Assembly: GCA_009746045.1 (NCBI GenBank)
Contig: RPFO01000412.1
Location: forward strand, 408,992-472,991
Direction of reading: 5' to 3'
DNA from: Mesostigma viride
Taxonomy: Eukaryota > Streptophyta > Mesostigmatophyceae > Mesostigmatales > Mesostigmataceae
Length of the DNA: 64,000 nucleotides
The notes under the pieces are model-generated. The model saw nothing but the letters and a program-made list of their open reading frames with translations, ran no database searches and was not told the DNA's origin. Positions 40,341-49,475 of this stretch are shown here, in pieces. A program made the position numbers and the translations under genes. Position 1 is the stretch's first letter, and the number at the start of each line of letters is the position of its first letter.

Positions 40341-41036
40341 AGTTAACGCCAAGCGCATTGGCGTGATCCTGATTCAGCATTTCTCTGCGATTCCAGCGTC
40401 ACCGGAACGAGTTCATTCCGACAAGTATCAAGAAAGTTATGGCGTTCCGACTTCCCGGTCGCGCGCGAGCGCGAGCCGGCTGTTCGTCTAAGTCGGACGT
40501 GAATATTTGCCGACGACATATGGGGTCGACAGTAATTCCTGGGCTGACAGGAATTAGGTGCTGTACCTACGACGGTATTGGATTAATACGTCATACGCAG
40601 GAAATAGGAACCTAACCTGTGGTCTGTTGGTACCGCAGGCTTAGTCCTGGACTTCTGGGTGCAGATGCAATAGTCACTGTGGACTGTGCTCTGTGGTCAC
40701 TGTGCCTGTATGGCAGACCTACTGTATAGGAGTTGGGCGCTGTACAGGTAGTGAATACTGTACCGGGGGTGTTATTACTGAGCAGGCCTCCTAGGCTGCT
40801 CAGGACTAGCAAGCACAGTGCACAAGTATATAAACAATAGGCCAGTGCCAAATGGAGATCTCTTGCGAGCCCGCCTCACGTGTTGTGCCTTGACTTGGCA
40901 AGCGCGTGTACAAGCCTCAAGTGTGTGAGCGCTGTAACATTATCCAATTTTAACAAAGCTCCGTTTCCAACCATATTCACACATTGCTGCATTGCAACCA
41001 TATCCTTCACATTGCGTTTGCTAGGAACGTTTAACT
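40341..41036 (+). repeat. 3' LTR of element A
   Basis: The 696-bp LTR begins AGTTAACGCC and ends CGTTTAACT. It differs from the 5' LTR by several substitutions and small indels. What follows (GCGGGTCACC) is gypsy sequence, with no target duplication. Confidence 0.85.
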
Positions 41037-41707
41037 GCGGGTCACCATGCCAGTTATGCCGGCAACCCCGGCAGACGTCCCAGCACCAACCATGCCCCGG
41101 GAAGCAACCCGCGAGGAGCGGATGTCACGGGTGCCGAGGACAGTCACGGTGGCAAAGCACCCTGATGGGTCCCCGGCTATCGCTTTCCAGGCAATCAGCG
41201 AGGACGGCACTTGTTGGGGCCCTATGGTCAGTGCCCCAGCGCAAAGTCCGTCACCAAGCTGGATGGCGGAGCCGGGCCGCTCGTGATCACCATGGAGCTG
41301 GCCAAGATGTGTGGTGCGACCCGTGAGAACGGCGGGCTCATAGACAGCACCGTTCTCGTGGAGGGATGGAAAGGGCCAGCGGCGCGACCCGATGCAATGA
41401 CTTCCATGCTGATCAACGTCATCCTCAACCCCACGGACCCAAAGCGGATGGCCTGCGTGGCTGTGCCGGCCTTGGTGGTCGACAGGTGTGGGTATGCAGC
41501 CCTTATCGGGATGGACGTCATGTATCGCCTCGGGCTCATAATTGACCCTTGGCTGGAGGTTGCGACCTACCGCCGTGATTGGCAGGGGGAGGGGAAGCAA
41601 AAGGCGCTTCTTCCCATTCAGTGCAGCAGTGACCCGGAGCCTAACCCGCAGGGGGTGGTGTCGCTAGACGCGTGTGTGGCTGCAGTGGTGTCGCCGCCAG
41701 CATAGAG
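41037..41707 (+). pseudogene. Ty3/gypsy protease region, left part of the methyltransferase-carrying element
   Basis: The frame 41211-41705 contains LDGGAGPLVI (a retropepsin active-site variant) and ALIGMDVMYRLGLIID, the hydrophobic-Gly-x-Asp element of gypsy proteases. The preceding frame (41047-41286) appears to continue upstream through a shift near 41205. The gag part is missing, cut off by the LTR of element A. The target duplication TAGAG (41703-41707) marks the insertion of element C; the gypsy sequence resumes at 48163. Confidence 0.65.
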
Positions 41708-42189
41708 AGTTGCAAATAAATGGAATGCGATGTAAATCAGAAAGCATGAAATGAACGTTGTGTTTATTGTTCTCATACGTTATTGTCGTTCCTGCATAAT
41801 TCGTCTTCGTTGCGCATATATTCTATTGCGCTTGGCACCTTCATCAGTCTTGCTGAATATCCTACGTGGACATGCATTCCGTGTAGTTCAGTGCATGCCG
41901 CGTGTTAGATACTTCTAGAATCCTCTAGGAGGTACCAAGGCAGATGCGCATACATAATAGGCCGATAGTCGGCTCAGTCCTATTGACAGTACTACACCGG
42001 CCCTTGACCAGCCGGTGACGTGGAGGCCTGGGAGACGCCCACATATTCTACGTGGCGTTATCCCATTGGCGAGTACTAGTGAAGTACAGCCATTGGCCCA
42101 ATACTACAATAAAGTATATTGTAGTAATCTGTACAAGATCCTCTATCTCTGAGGACCCATGTGGACCCTAGATGGGTCTCCAACCAACT
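41708..42189 (-). repeat. 3' LTR of element C
   Basis: The LTR in the sense direction begins AGTTGGTTGG and ends TTTGCAACT. In the sense direction it is preceded by the purine-rich AAGGGAAAGAATGGCTGG at 42190-42207. Confidence 0.94.
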
Positions 42190-42457
42190 CCAGCCATTCT
42201 TTCCCTTGTGAAAGTGATAAGGCTTAGATGTATTCATTGATGTTCGGCCGCACCTGGCCAGTTCACTTTCACATATGTGGGCAATGGGGACTCACTTGGG
42301 TCTTATGGAGTTTGCATCTCATCATTGCATGGTTGGTGTAACCTGCTGTAGGGAAAACCCAAATCTGAAGGAAAACCTCTTCTCCAGAGAGGACAAAACC
42401 TCCAGGGGGATAAAAACCTACAGGAGGAGCATTAGGCTCAGGCTCCCAGATTACTCC
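42190..42457 (-). other. 3' untranslated region and polypurine tract of element C
   Basis: There is no gene. The purine tract adjoins the LTR. Unlike A, B and E, no T-arm-like GGTTCGATTCC is seen here. Confidence 0.6.
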
Positions 42458-45400
42458 TCATGACAAGGGTTTCCCAGCCATCATGGACCGCAGCAACTGG
42501 TACCCATTAAGGGCCAGTCGTGGAAGCTTGGTCATAGCATCAGCAGGATTTGAGTGTCCTGGCAGATGTATGGTTATACAGTGGCTGGACAACTCCTTTG
42601 CCACAAGGTAGTCCAAGTCAGTAGTAGTGGCCCTCTCATTCTTGATAAAAGAGACCACGGGCTTATTATCACAATAAACCCTGACATCAATCACGGGTTG
42701 AGGTCTTATCTGACTCAGACACCATAAGAGTAGCTCTCTTATGTATATGGCATCGCGAATGCACATGGCGTATGCCCTGCACTCAGCGGTGTCAATGCCA
42801 GCAAACCGCCTCCTCTGAAGGTTACTGGACCAGTATACCAACGAGGGCTGTTTGCCTTCATTCCTGATGGTGATCAGGCATCCGGCTCTGGCACCAATCT
42901 TGTTGGCAGATCTAGACTCTTGGCTAGCATCTGTGTAGGCGTCTATGATGATGCGCCCATGCCAGTCTACACCGGACAACACCAAGTCAGGAGATTCATT
43001 GAGGCAGCTCTCCAGGCGCCTCCTTCCTTCTCCTACAACAACAGAGTCTGGCATCCTACTCTGTACTGCCAGGTCAGGGTTAGTTGTGGCAGCCAGCCAA
43101 CCCAGTTGACCTTTAACCGTAGGGGCATTCTCCTCAGTTACTCTCTTGGGCAACTGAGTTATTACTTTTTCTTTATACCCCTTCGCCGATTGCAGCTTAA
43201 GATGCCATCCTTTGTCATCCTGGAAAAGGGTACAGCCAATGCCACAGTAAGGTACCTGGCTGTTTTTACTAAACCATGCTCTGGTACCAATAGGGGACTT
43301 GTCATTGAGCCTTTTATAGGTCTCATTCAACCATCCCTTGGGACCAATGCGTTGCATATCATCTCCATGTAAGGTAGCCCAGGTGGGTTGTCCTTTGGAT
43401 TGCCCCACAAAGAGACAATAAGCAAGATGAGATTGTTGCATCTGACATCTCTCCTGGATGGCAGGAGCAATGGTTTCATACCAGATGACTGGACTGCTGA
43501 CCAGTCCTTCCCAGCCCACTTTAGGCTGCATGTAGGGATGACCTACTTCAGCTATCCAGCATGCTGGGGTCTTAACACAACAGGGTCTTTGAGCTTGCCA
43601 AGTGGCTCTGGCCACCTGAGGATCACCATGCAAAAAGGCCCTGGTGAAGTCATCAATTTCTGCTCCATAATCCAAGCCATAGTCCAAAGCACCAAGGTAC
43701 AGACTAAGAATAAGCCTGAGAACAGGATGTGACAGGCCAGGAGTGTACAGCTCCTCCTTATCAAAGTCTGTAGTACCATGGAACTGGGTCACGACTGGAC
43801 GTGCGTTTGGTATGGGAGGCTCACCAAGCTTGCTCTTCATCTTGCATACAAAACGCAACTGAAGCATTTGAGCATTGGGTGGAGGTTCTGAAATGCCTTC
43901 AAAAACATCCAGCGTTTGCCACTCCTGGAGCGCACGCGCCAATGCTACTCGCCAGGCCTCAAGGCCAGCGAAAGTGTGACAATCCAGGTCTACATCATCA
44001 AAGGACATGGGGCTATGAGCAGCAAATGACCTTTTTGTGAGACCAAGAGAAGTCACACTGAGCTGGGCGGGTTCTACCAGCTCAGAAGCTGGGGGTATAT
44101 CCCTTCCCCATTCTGCTCCTTTTATTGAACCGACACAGGCGGTCTTCCAATTTGCCTTCTGGAACATTTCAAGAGGCAAGAGACATCTGAATGATTCCAG
44201 AGGAATTGGGTCACAATGGGTTTTTAGGAGACTCTTTGTGTTATTGGGGCCATCAACAATGGTAACACCGGGAGTCACCAAGAATGGCTGGCCAATGAGA
44301 GTGGGTCCCTTATAGCCATCAACAACACAAAGTGTCAAAGACTCACCCAAGAATGGGATAGTGATATTCCCAAGAACTTGATGATCAGTGTTACCCGCAA
44401 AGTCTTGGACAATAGTCCATGGACTGGGTTCAAGGGAATACTTATCCAGCAAAGCATTAAAGGGCGAGGTGACAGAGACCTCTGCTTTGGTATCCACATC
44501 AAAGCCATCAAGGTCCATGCCCTTCTCTAGAAGAGAAGTTATTTTGGCAATCTTTAGTGAGGGCTTGAGCTTCTTTACAATATCCCGAAGCTCTTGAGGA
44601 TTGCCTCTCTTGCCGAGCTGAGTGTTCAACCTGGACAACCCCTCCTCAGCTTGTCTTCCTTGGGCTGGAATCCCATCAGTCTCCAAGGGCAATGGCTTAT
44701 TACCAGGGTAATTGGATCCAAGCTTTGGCTGTTCAGACTGAAATATGTTATCCACCTGCCCAGGGGTCTCAAGCCCATGTTCCAACGGCCGGAGCTTCCG
44801 GTGCTGATCAGACACCCTATTATCCAACAAGTCAGCTTCATCCATATCATCCTGTGATATCCCAGTCAATGTCTTAGGCTGAGCTTGCTGAGTAGTAGGC
44901 TCCAGTTGATGGGAGGCCGCCCTTTCTGGTAGTTGGAGTCCAGCCTGTTCACTGGCCAAAGGTGGACAGGAAAGATTGGGAGATCCAAGTGCCTCTTCAG
45001 GGGCCATAATTTCCAGGGGATTTTCTTGAACGTTCATTGGATCTCTCTTCAATCTATTCCAAGCCAGATGATAAGTGGTCCCATTCCAGACCACATCAGC
45101 AGTTTTCATCTCCAGGTCAACTGAGGTTATGGTCCCTGGACCCTGCCAATAACCACGTTTACCAGGAGCATTTTCTTTGTGGAAGATCACCTGGTCTCCC
45201 ACCTCAAATTTTAATGATTCTCCTCTCTGTTTATCCTTTTCACAGAGATGAGCATACTGTGCCCACCTCTGCTTACTCCATGCCTGCATGATGTCATCAG
45301 GGTAGAGGCCACCTGCTAGTCCACGAGGTGAGACCAGCCGTGGAACACCACGCACCTTGATAGTATGAAAACGGTTGTTCATGGTGTTTTCCACTTTTGC

Positions 45401-46387
45401 AGCACCCAAACACCTGACAGCAAAAGTTGGTTTAAACATCTCAGGATAGTCCCCGGATATTACCAACTTCTTAAGCTCCTGTATATATCTGTCAACCTTG
45501 CCTTGGGCTTGGTGATCTTCACGACCCACAATCCTTAGGAAAGGCAGATCAGAGTATTTGGTCAGGCAGTTAAACTGCAAGTCCATCTGCAGCTTATGAA
45601 TAACTGCAAACTTCTGCAGAATAACAAGAACTGCGGCATGGAGAGTATTCTCATCCCCTGCTGCCATAGGTTCAATTCCAATGTAGCCTGACCATTCATC
45701 CACAGCCACCAAGTAAGGCAATTGCCTGTAATTGGTGAAGTAGAGGATATCAGCTTGTAGATTACCCCTACCATCTGCAGGATGCTTTGCATGACGTTTG
45801 GAAGGCTTGTTAGCACACAATTGGCACACACAATGTTCTCTGACATCTTGATAAGCCTGCCAGAGAGCCTTGTTATTAATGGCTTGAACAAGCCTAATGG
45901 CATTGTTTCCATGGCCACAGGCATCATGCAAACTCTTAGCCAGAGTCCTAAGATTAATACAATCATTAGGCTCAGGCTCTTCAGGACATGGACGGGCATC
46001 CACGTTCCTGGCAGAGCAAGAGTCCAAGTTTTTATTATCAATATAACAAGGATTATTGCTCTGAGGAGCTTGACTGTTAACAATATCAATGGGTGCTTGG
46101 CTACAAACAGGAGCTGCACCACATGTATTGTTCACAGATACGTTGCTCACCTGGGCAACACCATGTGGCATCTGTCTACAACCAGGAGCAGATCCACATG
46201 TATTATTTACAGGAAGAGTTCCCTCTGGGGTACTCTTTTTATTCCAGGCATGGATAGGAATGCCACAAACAGGGGCACTTTTACTGCTGCTCACTGGGGC
46301 AGCTTTACGGTCAGTAGGGGTTACTGCTGGAGCCCCTACCACCTGGCAGGCCTCATCTGCCATGAGTCCACTCTCATCAGCATCCAT
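42458..46387 (-). CDS. pol: Pol of element C, 1309 residues: integrase-protease-reverse transcriptase-RNase H
   Basis: The ORF is uninterrupted. A Ser/Asn/Cys-rich N-terminal linker (about 1-140) precedes the integrase zinc part (HDACGH...HCVCQLC). The core has LQADILYF, KLQMDLQFNC and QGKVDRYIQELK near residue 297, where the third acidic residue is Asp, not Glu. The integrase C-terminal module (GDQVIFHKE...GYWQGPGTI) follows, then a long linker. The protease has FDVDTKAEVSVT near residue 632 and LIGQPFL. Reverse transcriptase has EIDDFTRAFLHGD and LHGDDMQRI near residue 1006. RNase H has AYTDASQESR, IDTAECRAYA, YCDNKPVVSF and ends NPADAMTKLP. Expression probably needs a -1 shift from gag, because the frame extends past the gag stop. 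Confidence 0.93.
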   Translation of the reverse strand: MDADESGLMADEACQVVGAPAVTPTDRKAAPVSSSKSAPVCGIPIHAWNKKSTPEGTLPVNNTCGSAPGCRQMPHGVAQVSNVSVNNTCGAAPVCSQAPIDIVNSQAPQSNNPCYIDNKNLDSCSARNVDARPCPEEPEPNDCINLRTLAKSLHDACGHGNNAIRLVQAINNKALWQAYQDVREHCVCQLCANKPSKRHAKHPADGRGNLQADILYFTNYRQLPYLVAVDEWSGYIGIEPMAAGDENTLHAAVLVILQKFAVIHKLQMDLQFNCLTKYSDLPFLRIVGREDHQAQGKVDRYIQELKKLVISGDYPEMFKPTFAVRCLGAAKVENTMNNRFHTIKVRGVPRLVSPRGLAGGLYPDDIMQAWSKQRWAQYAHLCEKDKQRGESLKFEVGDQVIFHKENAPGKRGYWQGPGTITSVDLEMKTADVVWNGTTYHLAWNRLKRDPMNVQENPLEIMAPEEALGSPNLSCPPLASEQAGLQLPERAASHQLEPTTQQAQPKTLTGISQDDMDEADLLDNRVSDQHRKLRPLEHGLETPGQVDNIFQSEQPKLGSNYPGNKPLPLETDGIPAQGRQAEEGLSRLNTQLGKRGNPQELRDIVKKLKPSLKIAKITSLLEKGMDLDGFDVDTKAEVSVTSPFNALLDKYSLEPSPWTIVQDFAGNTDHQVLGNITIPFLGESLTLCVVDGYKGPTLIGQPFLVTPGVTIVDGPNNTKSLLKTHCDPIPLESFRCLLPLEMFQKANWKTACVGSIKGAEWGRDIPPASELVEPAQLSVTSLGLTKRSFAAHSPMSFDDVDLDCHTFAGLEAWRVALARALQEWQTLDVFEGISEPPPNAQMLQLRFVCKMKSKLGEPPIPNARPVVTQFHGTTDFDKEELYTPGLSHPVLRLILSLYLGALDYGLDYGAEIDDFTRAFLHGDPQVARATWQAQRPCCVKTPACWIAEVGHPYMQPKVGWEGLVSSPVIWYETIAPAIQERCQMQQSHLAYCLFVGQSKGQPTWATLHGDDMQRIGPKGWLNETYKRLNDKSPIGTRAWFSKNSQVPYCGIGCTLFQDDKGWHLKLQSAKGYKEKVITQLPKRVTEENAPTVKGQLGWLAATTNPDLAVQSRMPDSVVVGEGRRRLESCLNESPDLVLSGVDWHGRIIIDAYTDASQESRSANKIGARAGCLITIRNEGKQPSLVYWSSNLQRRRFAGIDTAECRAYAMCIRDAIYIRELLLWCLSQIRPQPVIDVRVYCDNKPVVSFIKNERATTTDLDYLVAKELSSHCITIHLPGHSNPADAMTKLPRLALNGYQLLRSMMAGKPLS

Positions 46388-46425
46388 AAGGACGCTGTAG
46401 GGGTTATATAAACAGAGAGGATCAT

Positions 46426-47667
46426 CTAGTTTTTCTGCTGCTGCTTCCTCTTGCGGCCACGAGAGGTATTGCCACCCCGCGGCTGAGAAGCATCACCACC
46501 ACGCGGCTGGGAAGCGTCACCACCACGCGGCTGAGAAGCGTCGCCACCACGAAGGGCACCGCTCTTGACGGCTTGGGAGATCTGCTGCAGCAGCTTGAGG
46601 ACCTCCATCTGGGTATCCTTGGGTCCAGCGCCCGCCTTGCTCCTGCAGGCAGACGCATCATGTCCAGAATTGCCACAAGACTTGCACTTGCGAAAGTAGC
46701 AATCCTTAGCCAGATGGTTAGTCCTATTACAGAAAGTGCAGGGAGGGAAGGACTCAGAATTAGCGACAACCTTACCCTTACATGCGCGGCGTGTGTGCCC
46801 GGGCTGCCCGCAGTTGTAGCAGAAGATTTCCCGTTGCTGCTCCATCACCATGGCGACACGAGGCACCTCCGCGGCACCTCCTTCTCTGGAAACACGGGTT
46901 TGATTCGTCAGGAGCTCCTTGAGGTGAGCTCTGCATCGGTGAGTGTCGCACAGGTAACCGCGGCAGTTGGCGACCAAATTCCGCTTCTCGGATTCGGACA
47001 GAGCACAGTTTTGGATCCATCGGAGATTCACCGCCTCGTCAGGCCACCGGAGCCCCTGCTTCTCCAGCATGTCGTAGTAAGAGTTGAGGTGCTCGATGAT
47101 GGTCTGCCCGGGCTTCGGCTTTGCATCTACAAATTCCTCGATCTCGTCGCAGGTTTTGGCAGTGATAGAACGAAGAAAAGTCTCCCTCGCTCGGCGCAGA
47201 AACTCGAACGGCGACCACCGCAGACGCTGTGCTCTATCCAGCAGCGAAATCCACTCTGGGTGGTTTTTCTCGCGGTCTCCCAGCGGGGTTCCACGAAGAA
47301 ACTCCAGCCAGTCCGGAATGATGTCTCGGTTGCCCGCGAGCCTGCGGAAAAACGGCCCAAGAGAGCTTACAAAGCGATCCCGGTCTGCTTGAATAGCACC
47401 AGGCACCAGCGGGGCTGGAACCCATTTCTTGATTGCCGACAGCAGCTTCGCCTCTTGAAGCAAGGTCTCCCGCCGAAGCACTTTATCACGCGCACGCTGG
47501 TTGTCACTACTAGTACTTCCCTGCCCGCAGCCCTCCTCCCGGGGCTGGTCGGACATATTCTTATTGTCATCCCTGTGCTCGCCTGGGCCAGGGTCGACAG
47601 AAAATTGAGCCGGTCCGTGCTCACCAGGGCCAGACCTCTGCTCTGAAAGATTGTCGTCCGAAGACAT
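46426..47667 (-). CDS. gag: Gag of element C, 413 residues, three zinc knuckles
   Basis: ATG 47665-47667 (MSSDDN) lies 14 bases after the 5' LTR; an upstream in-frame Met inside the LTR is less likely. It has a helical retrotransposon-gag domain (about 90-260) with WLEFLRGTPLGD and the SYYDMLEKQG helix. Three CCHC knuckles follow (CYNCGQPGHTRRAC, CTFCNRTNHLAKDC, CKSCGNSGHDASAC), then three GGDASQPR repeats and a basic tail. No leader ORF precedes it, unlike A and B. Confidence 0.88.
   Translation of the reverse strand: MSSDDNLSEQRSGPGEHGPAQFSVDPGPGEHRDDNKNMSDQPREEGCGQGSTSSDNQRARDKVLRRETLLQEAKLLSAIKKWVPAPLVPGAIQADRDRFVSSLGPFFRRLAGNRDIIPDWLEFLRGTPLGDREKNHPEWISLLDRAQRLRWSPFEFLRRARETFLRSITAKTCDEIEEFVDAKPKPGQTIIEHLNSYYDMLEKQGLRWPDEAVNLRWIQNCALSESEKRNLVANCRGYLCDTHRCRAHLKELLTNQTRVSREGGAAEVPRVAMVMEQQREIFCYNCGQPGHTRRACKGKVVANSESFPPCTFCNRTNHLAKDCYFRKCKSCGNSGHDASACRSKAGAGPKDTQMEVLKLLQQISQAVKSGALRGGDASQPRGGDASQPRGGDASQPRGGNTSRGRKRKQQQKN
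46429..46435 (-). promoter_or_regulatory. Candidate -1 frameshift heptamer at the gag/pol boundary of element C
   Basis: The last gag codons read CAG AAA AAC TAG. The pol frame is -1 and open across this point (GAA AAA CTA GAT). The heptamer G AAA AAC resembles the A AAA AAC class of slippery sites but has G in the first position. Confidence 0.5.
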
Positions 47668-47680
47668 TGCAATGAATACA

Positions 47681-48162
47681 AGTTGCAAATAAATGGAATG
47701 CGATGTAAATCAGAAAGCATGAAATGAACGTTGTGTTTATTGTTCTCATACGTTATTGTCGTTGCTGCATAATTCGTCTTCGTTGCGCATATATTCTATT
47801 GCGCTTGGCACCTTCATCAGTCTTGCTGAATATCCTACGTGGACATGCATTCCGTGTAGTTCAGTGCATGCCGCGTGTTAGATACTTCTAGAATCCTCTA
47901 GGAGGTACCAAGGCAGATGCGCATACATAATAGGCCGATAGTCGGCTCAGTCCTATTGACAGTACTACACCGGCCCTTGACCAGCCGGTGACGTGGAGGC
48001 CTGGGAGACGCCCACATATTCTACGTGGCGTTATCCCATTGGCGAGTACTAGTGAAGTACAGCCATTGGCCCAATACTACAATAAAGTATATTGTAGTAA
48101 TCTGTACAAGATCCTCTATCTCTGAGGACCCATGTGGACCCTAGATGGGTCTCCAACCAACT
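47681..48162 (-). repeat. 5' LTR of element C
   Basis: This 482-bp copy matches 41708-42189 except for one visible base (G near 47763 against C near 41821). The duplication TAGAG follows at 48163. Confidence 0.94.
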
Positions 48163-48459
48163 TAGAGGTGGAGCCAGGGGATGCGGCTGAGAACTGGGGG
48201 GGGGGCGTGTGGCCGGACGCGCAAGCGGTGCACATGGCGCAAGCGGCTAGCGACAAGCGCGCGCGCGATAGGCACCGGTGTGTGCTGCCTGCGGCGTTGC
48301 CAGCGCGGGATGCGCAGAGGCGAAGTTGGCTTGCCCAGGTTGCGCCCCTGCCACGCCTGCGCGATGTGCGTGCACGGGTGATGGCGGCATGTCAGGCACT
48401 GCCCAAGGGTGCTGGGGGGAAGCGGCGCCAGCCGGGTGCCATCACGCCGTACCCCGCCG

Positions 48460-49475
48460 GGCTTTAGCGCAGAGGTGCTGGAACGCATCCCGGACTTCGG
48501 GCGTGCCACCGTCGTGCTGGAGCTGTTCGCAGGTATGGGTGGCGGCATAGCCGGTTTCCTGAGCAGCGGGGGGGTATGCAGCAAGCTCATTGCGGTGGAG
48601 GCATCGCTCACAGCCAGGGCGGCATATTTGCACCACTGCGCTATCTTGTCGCAAGCATACCCAGCACAATTTCCTCCATCCGCCTGGGCTGATGTCTTCG
48701 GCGAGGGCACTCATGACGTGCGCTTCCTTGGGCAGCAGCAGCTACGCCGCCTCATCTCACAACATGGCGAGGTAGGGTTGGTCATTGCTGGCTGGGAGTG
48801 CCAAGGCATGAGCCAGGCTGGGCATGGCCGGGGCCTTGCCGACAGCAGGAGCGGCCTATTCTGGGACATGCTGCGCATTGTGGGCGAGCTCCAGCAGCTG
48901 CAGCAGGTGCCACCCGCCTACTTATTTGAAAATGTAGTGGCGGTGGACAGTCCCAGCCCCACTGTTCGGGAGGATTGGGGCACCATTGTGGGTATTTTGG
49001 GGGAACCCGTGGTGTCGGACAATGCCGGGCTGGGAGCTAGGGAATACCCATCGGCTGCGCGCGTTCTGGACCAACATCGCTGGCCAAGGTTCTACGCAGG
49101 CGGTGATGCAGCATATCGCTAGCCACATTGAGCTGCCACCGGTCGATGTCGTGTTGCCCAGTCAACTCACGGCGCAGTATGTGGAGCACGATGATCAGGC
49201 ACCCTACGCGCCCGTCAACAAGGCAGGCGCCCCCATGCGAGCACTGCCCACCCTTGTCAGTTACCAAGGGTCCCAGGCTTATCGTGACCGGGGCAAGGGG
49301 CTTGTGTGGGAGCGTGCCACAGGTCTCTTGGTTCAGCCACCCGCGGGGTTTCGTGAACTAAGCATGGGCTTTGCCGAAGGTGCATCCGCCGCCCCAGGGC
49401 TCCTGGAGGTGGAGCGATGGTCGCTCATTGGCCAGGCCATGTCAGCCTGGCAGGTGGGGTACACCTTGCTAGCAG
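48460..49475 (+). pseudogene. DNA (cytosine-5) methyltransferase domain in the gypsy element, one frameshift
   Basis: Motif I VLELFAGMGGG (Phe-Ala-Gly-x-Gly, AdoMet binding) is at about 48514-48546. Motif IV WECQGMSQAG has the catalytic Cys at 48799-48801 and Glu in the position usually held by Pro. LADSRSGLFWDMLRI follows, then motif VI FENV at about 48925. The frame then changes near 49025-49055. In the next frame come RLRAFWTN (motif VIII-like, 49052-49075), a target-recognition-like stretch, RELSMGFAEG (motif IX-like) and LIGQAMSAW (motif X-like, near 49430). Together these make a full-length C5 methyltransferase fold of about 330 residues. The single shift could be a mutation or a sequencing error. 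No ATG is available at its start, as expected for part of a polyprotein. Confidence 0.85.

Larger units (their letters stand above)
8106..41036 (+). mobile_element. Copia-like element A (AGTT...AACT type), opened by three insertions
   Basis: Element A comprises a 5' LTR (8106-8807), leader ORF, gag (10713-11960), pol (34133-37606), a 3' region with T-arm-like motif, a polypurine tract and a 3' LTR (40341-41036). Removing element B (22,108 bp plus TSD), the palindromic composite (786 bp plus TSD) and the LINE-like element (1,975 bp plus TSD) leaves about 8.0 kb, a normal LTR-element size. The LTRs differ by several substitutions and indels, so this is the oldest element of the nest. Its flanks (TTATG left, GCGGG right) are not a target duplication. 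Confidence 0.85.
41708..48162 (-). mobile_element. Copia-like element C, complete and apparently intact; TSD TAGAG
   Basis: 482-bp LTRs at 41708-42189 and 47681-48162 differ at one visible base. TAGAG flanks both ends (41703-41707, 48163-48167). Gag and pol are uninterrupted on the minus strand. This is the cleanest example of the AGTT...AACT group and the best candidate for an active member. It is inserted in the gypsy element. Confidence 0.95.

Noticed and set aside
41031-41600. 189-residue minus-strand ORF
   Set aside because: Antisense to the gypsy protease region; no domain.
46573-47646. 357-residue plus-strand ORF
   Set aside because: Antisense shadow of the element C gag.
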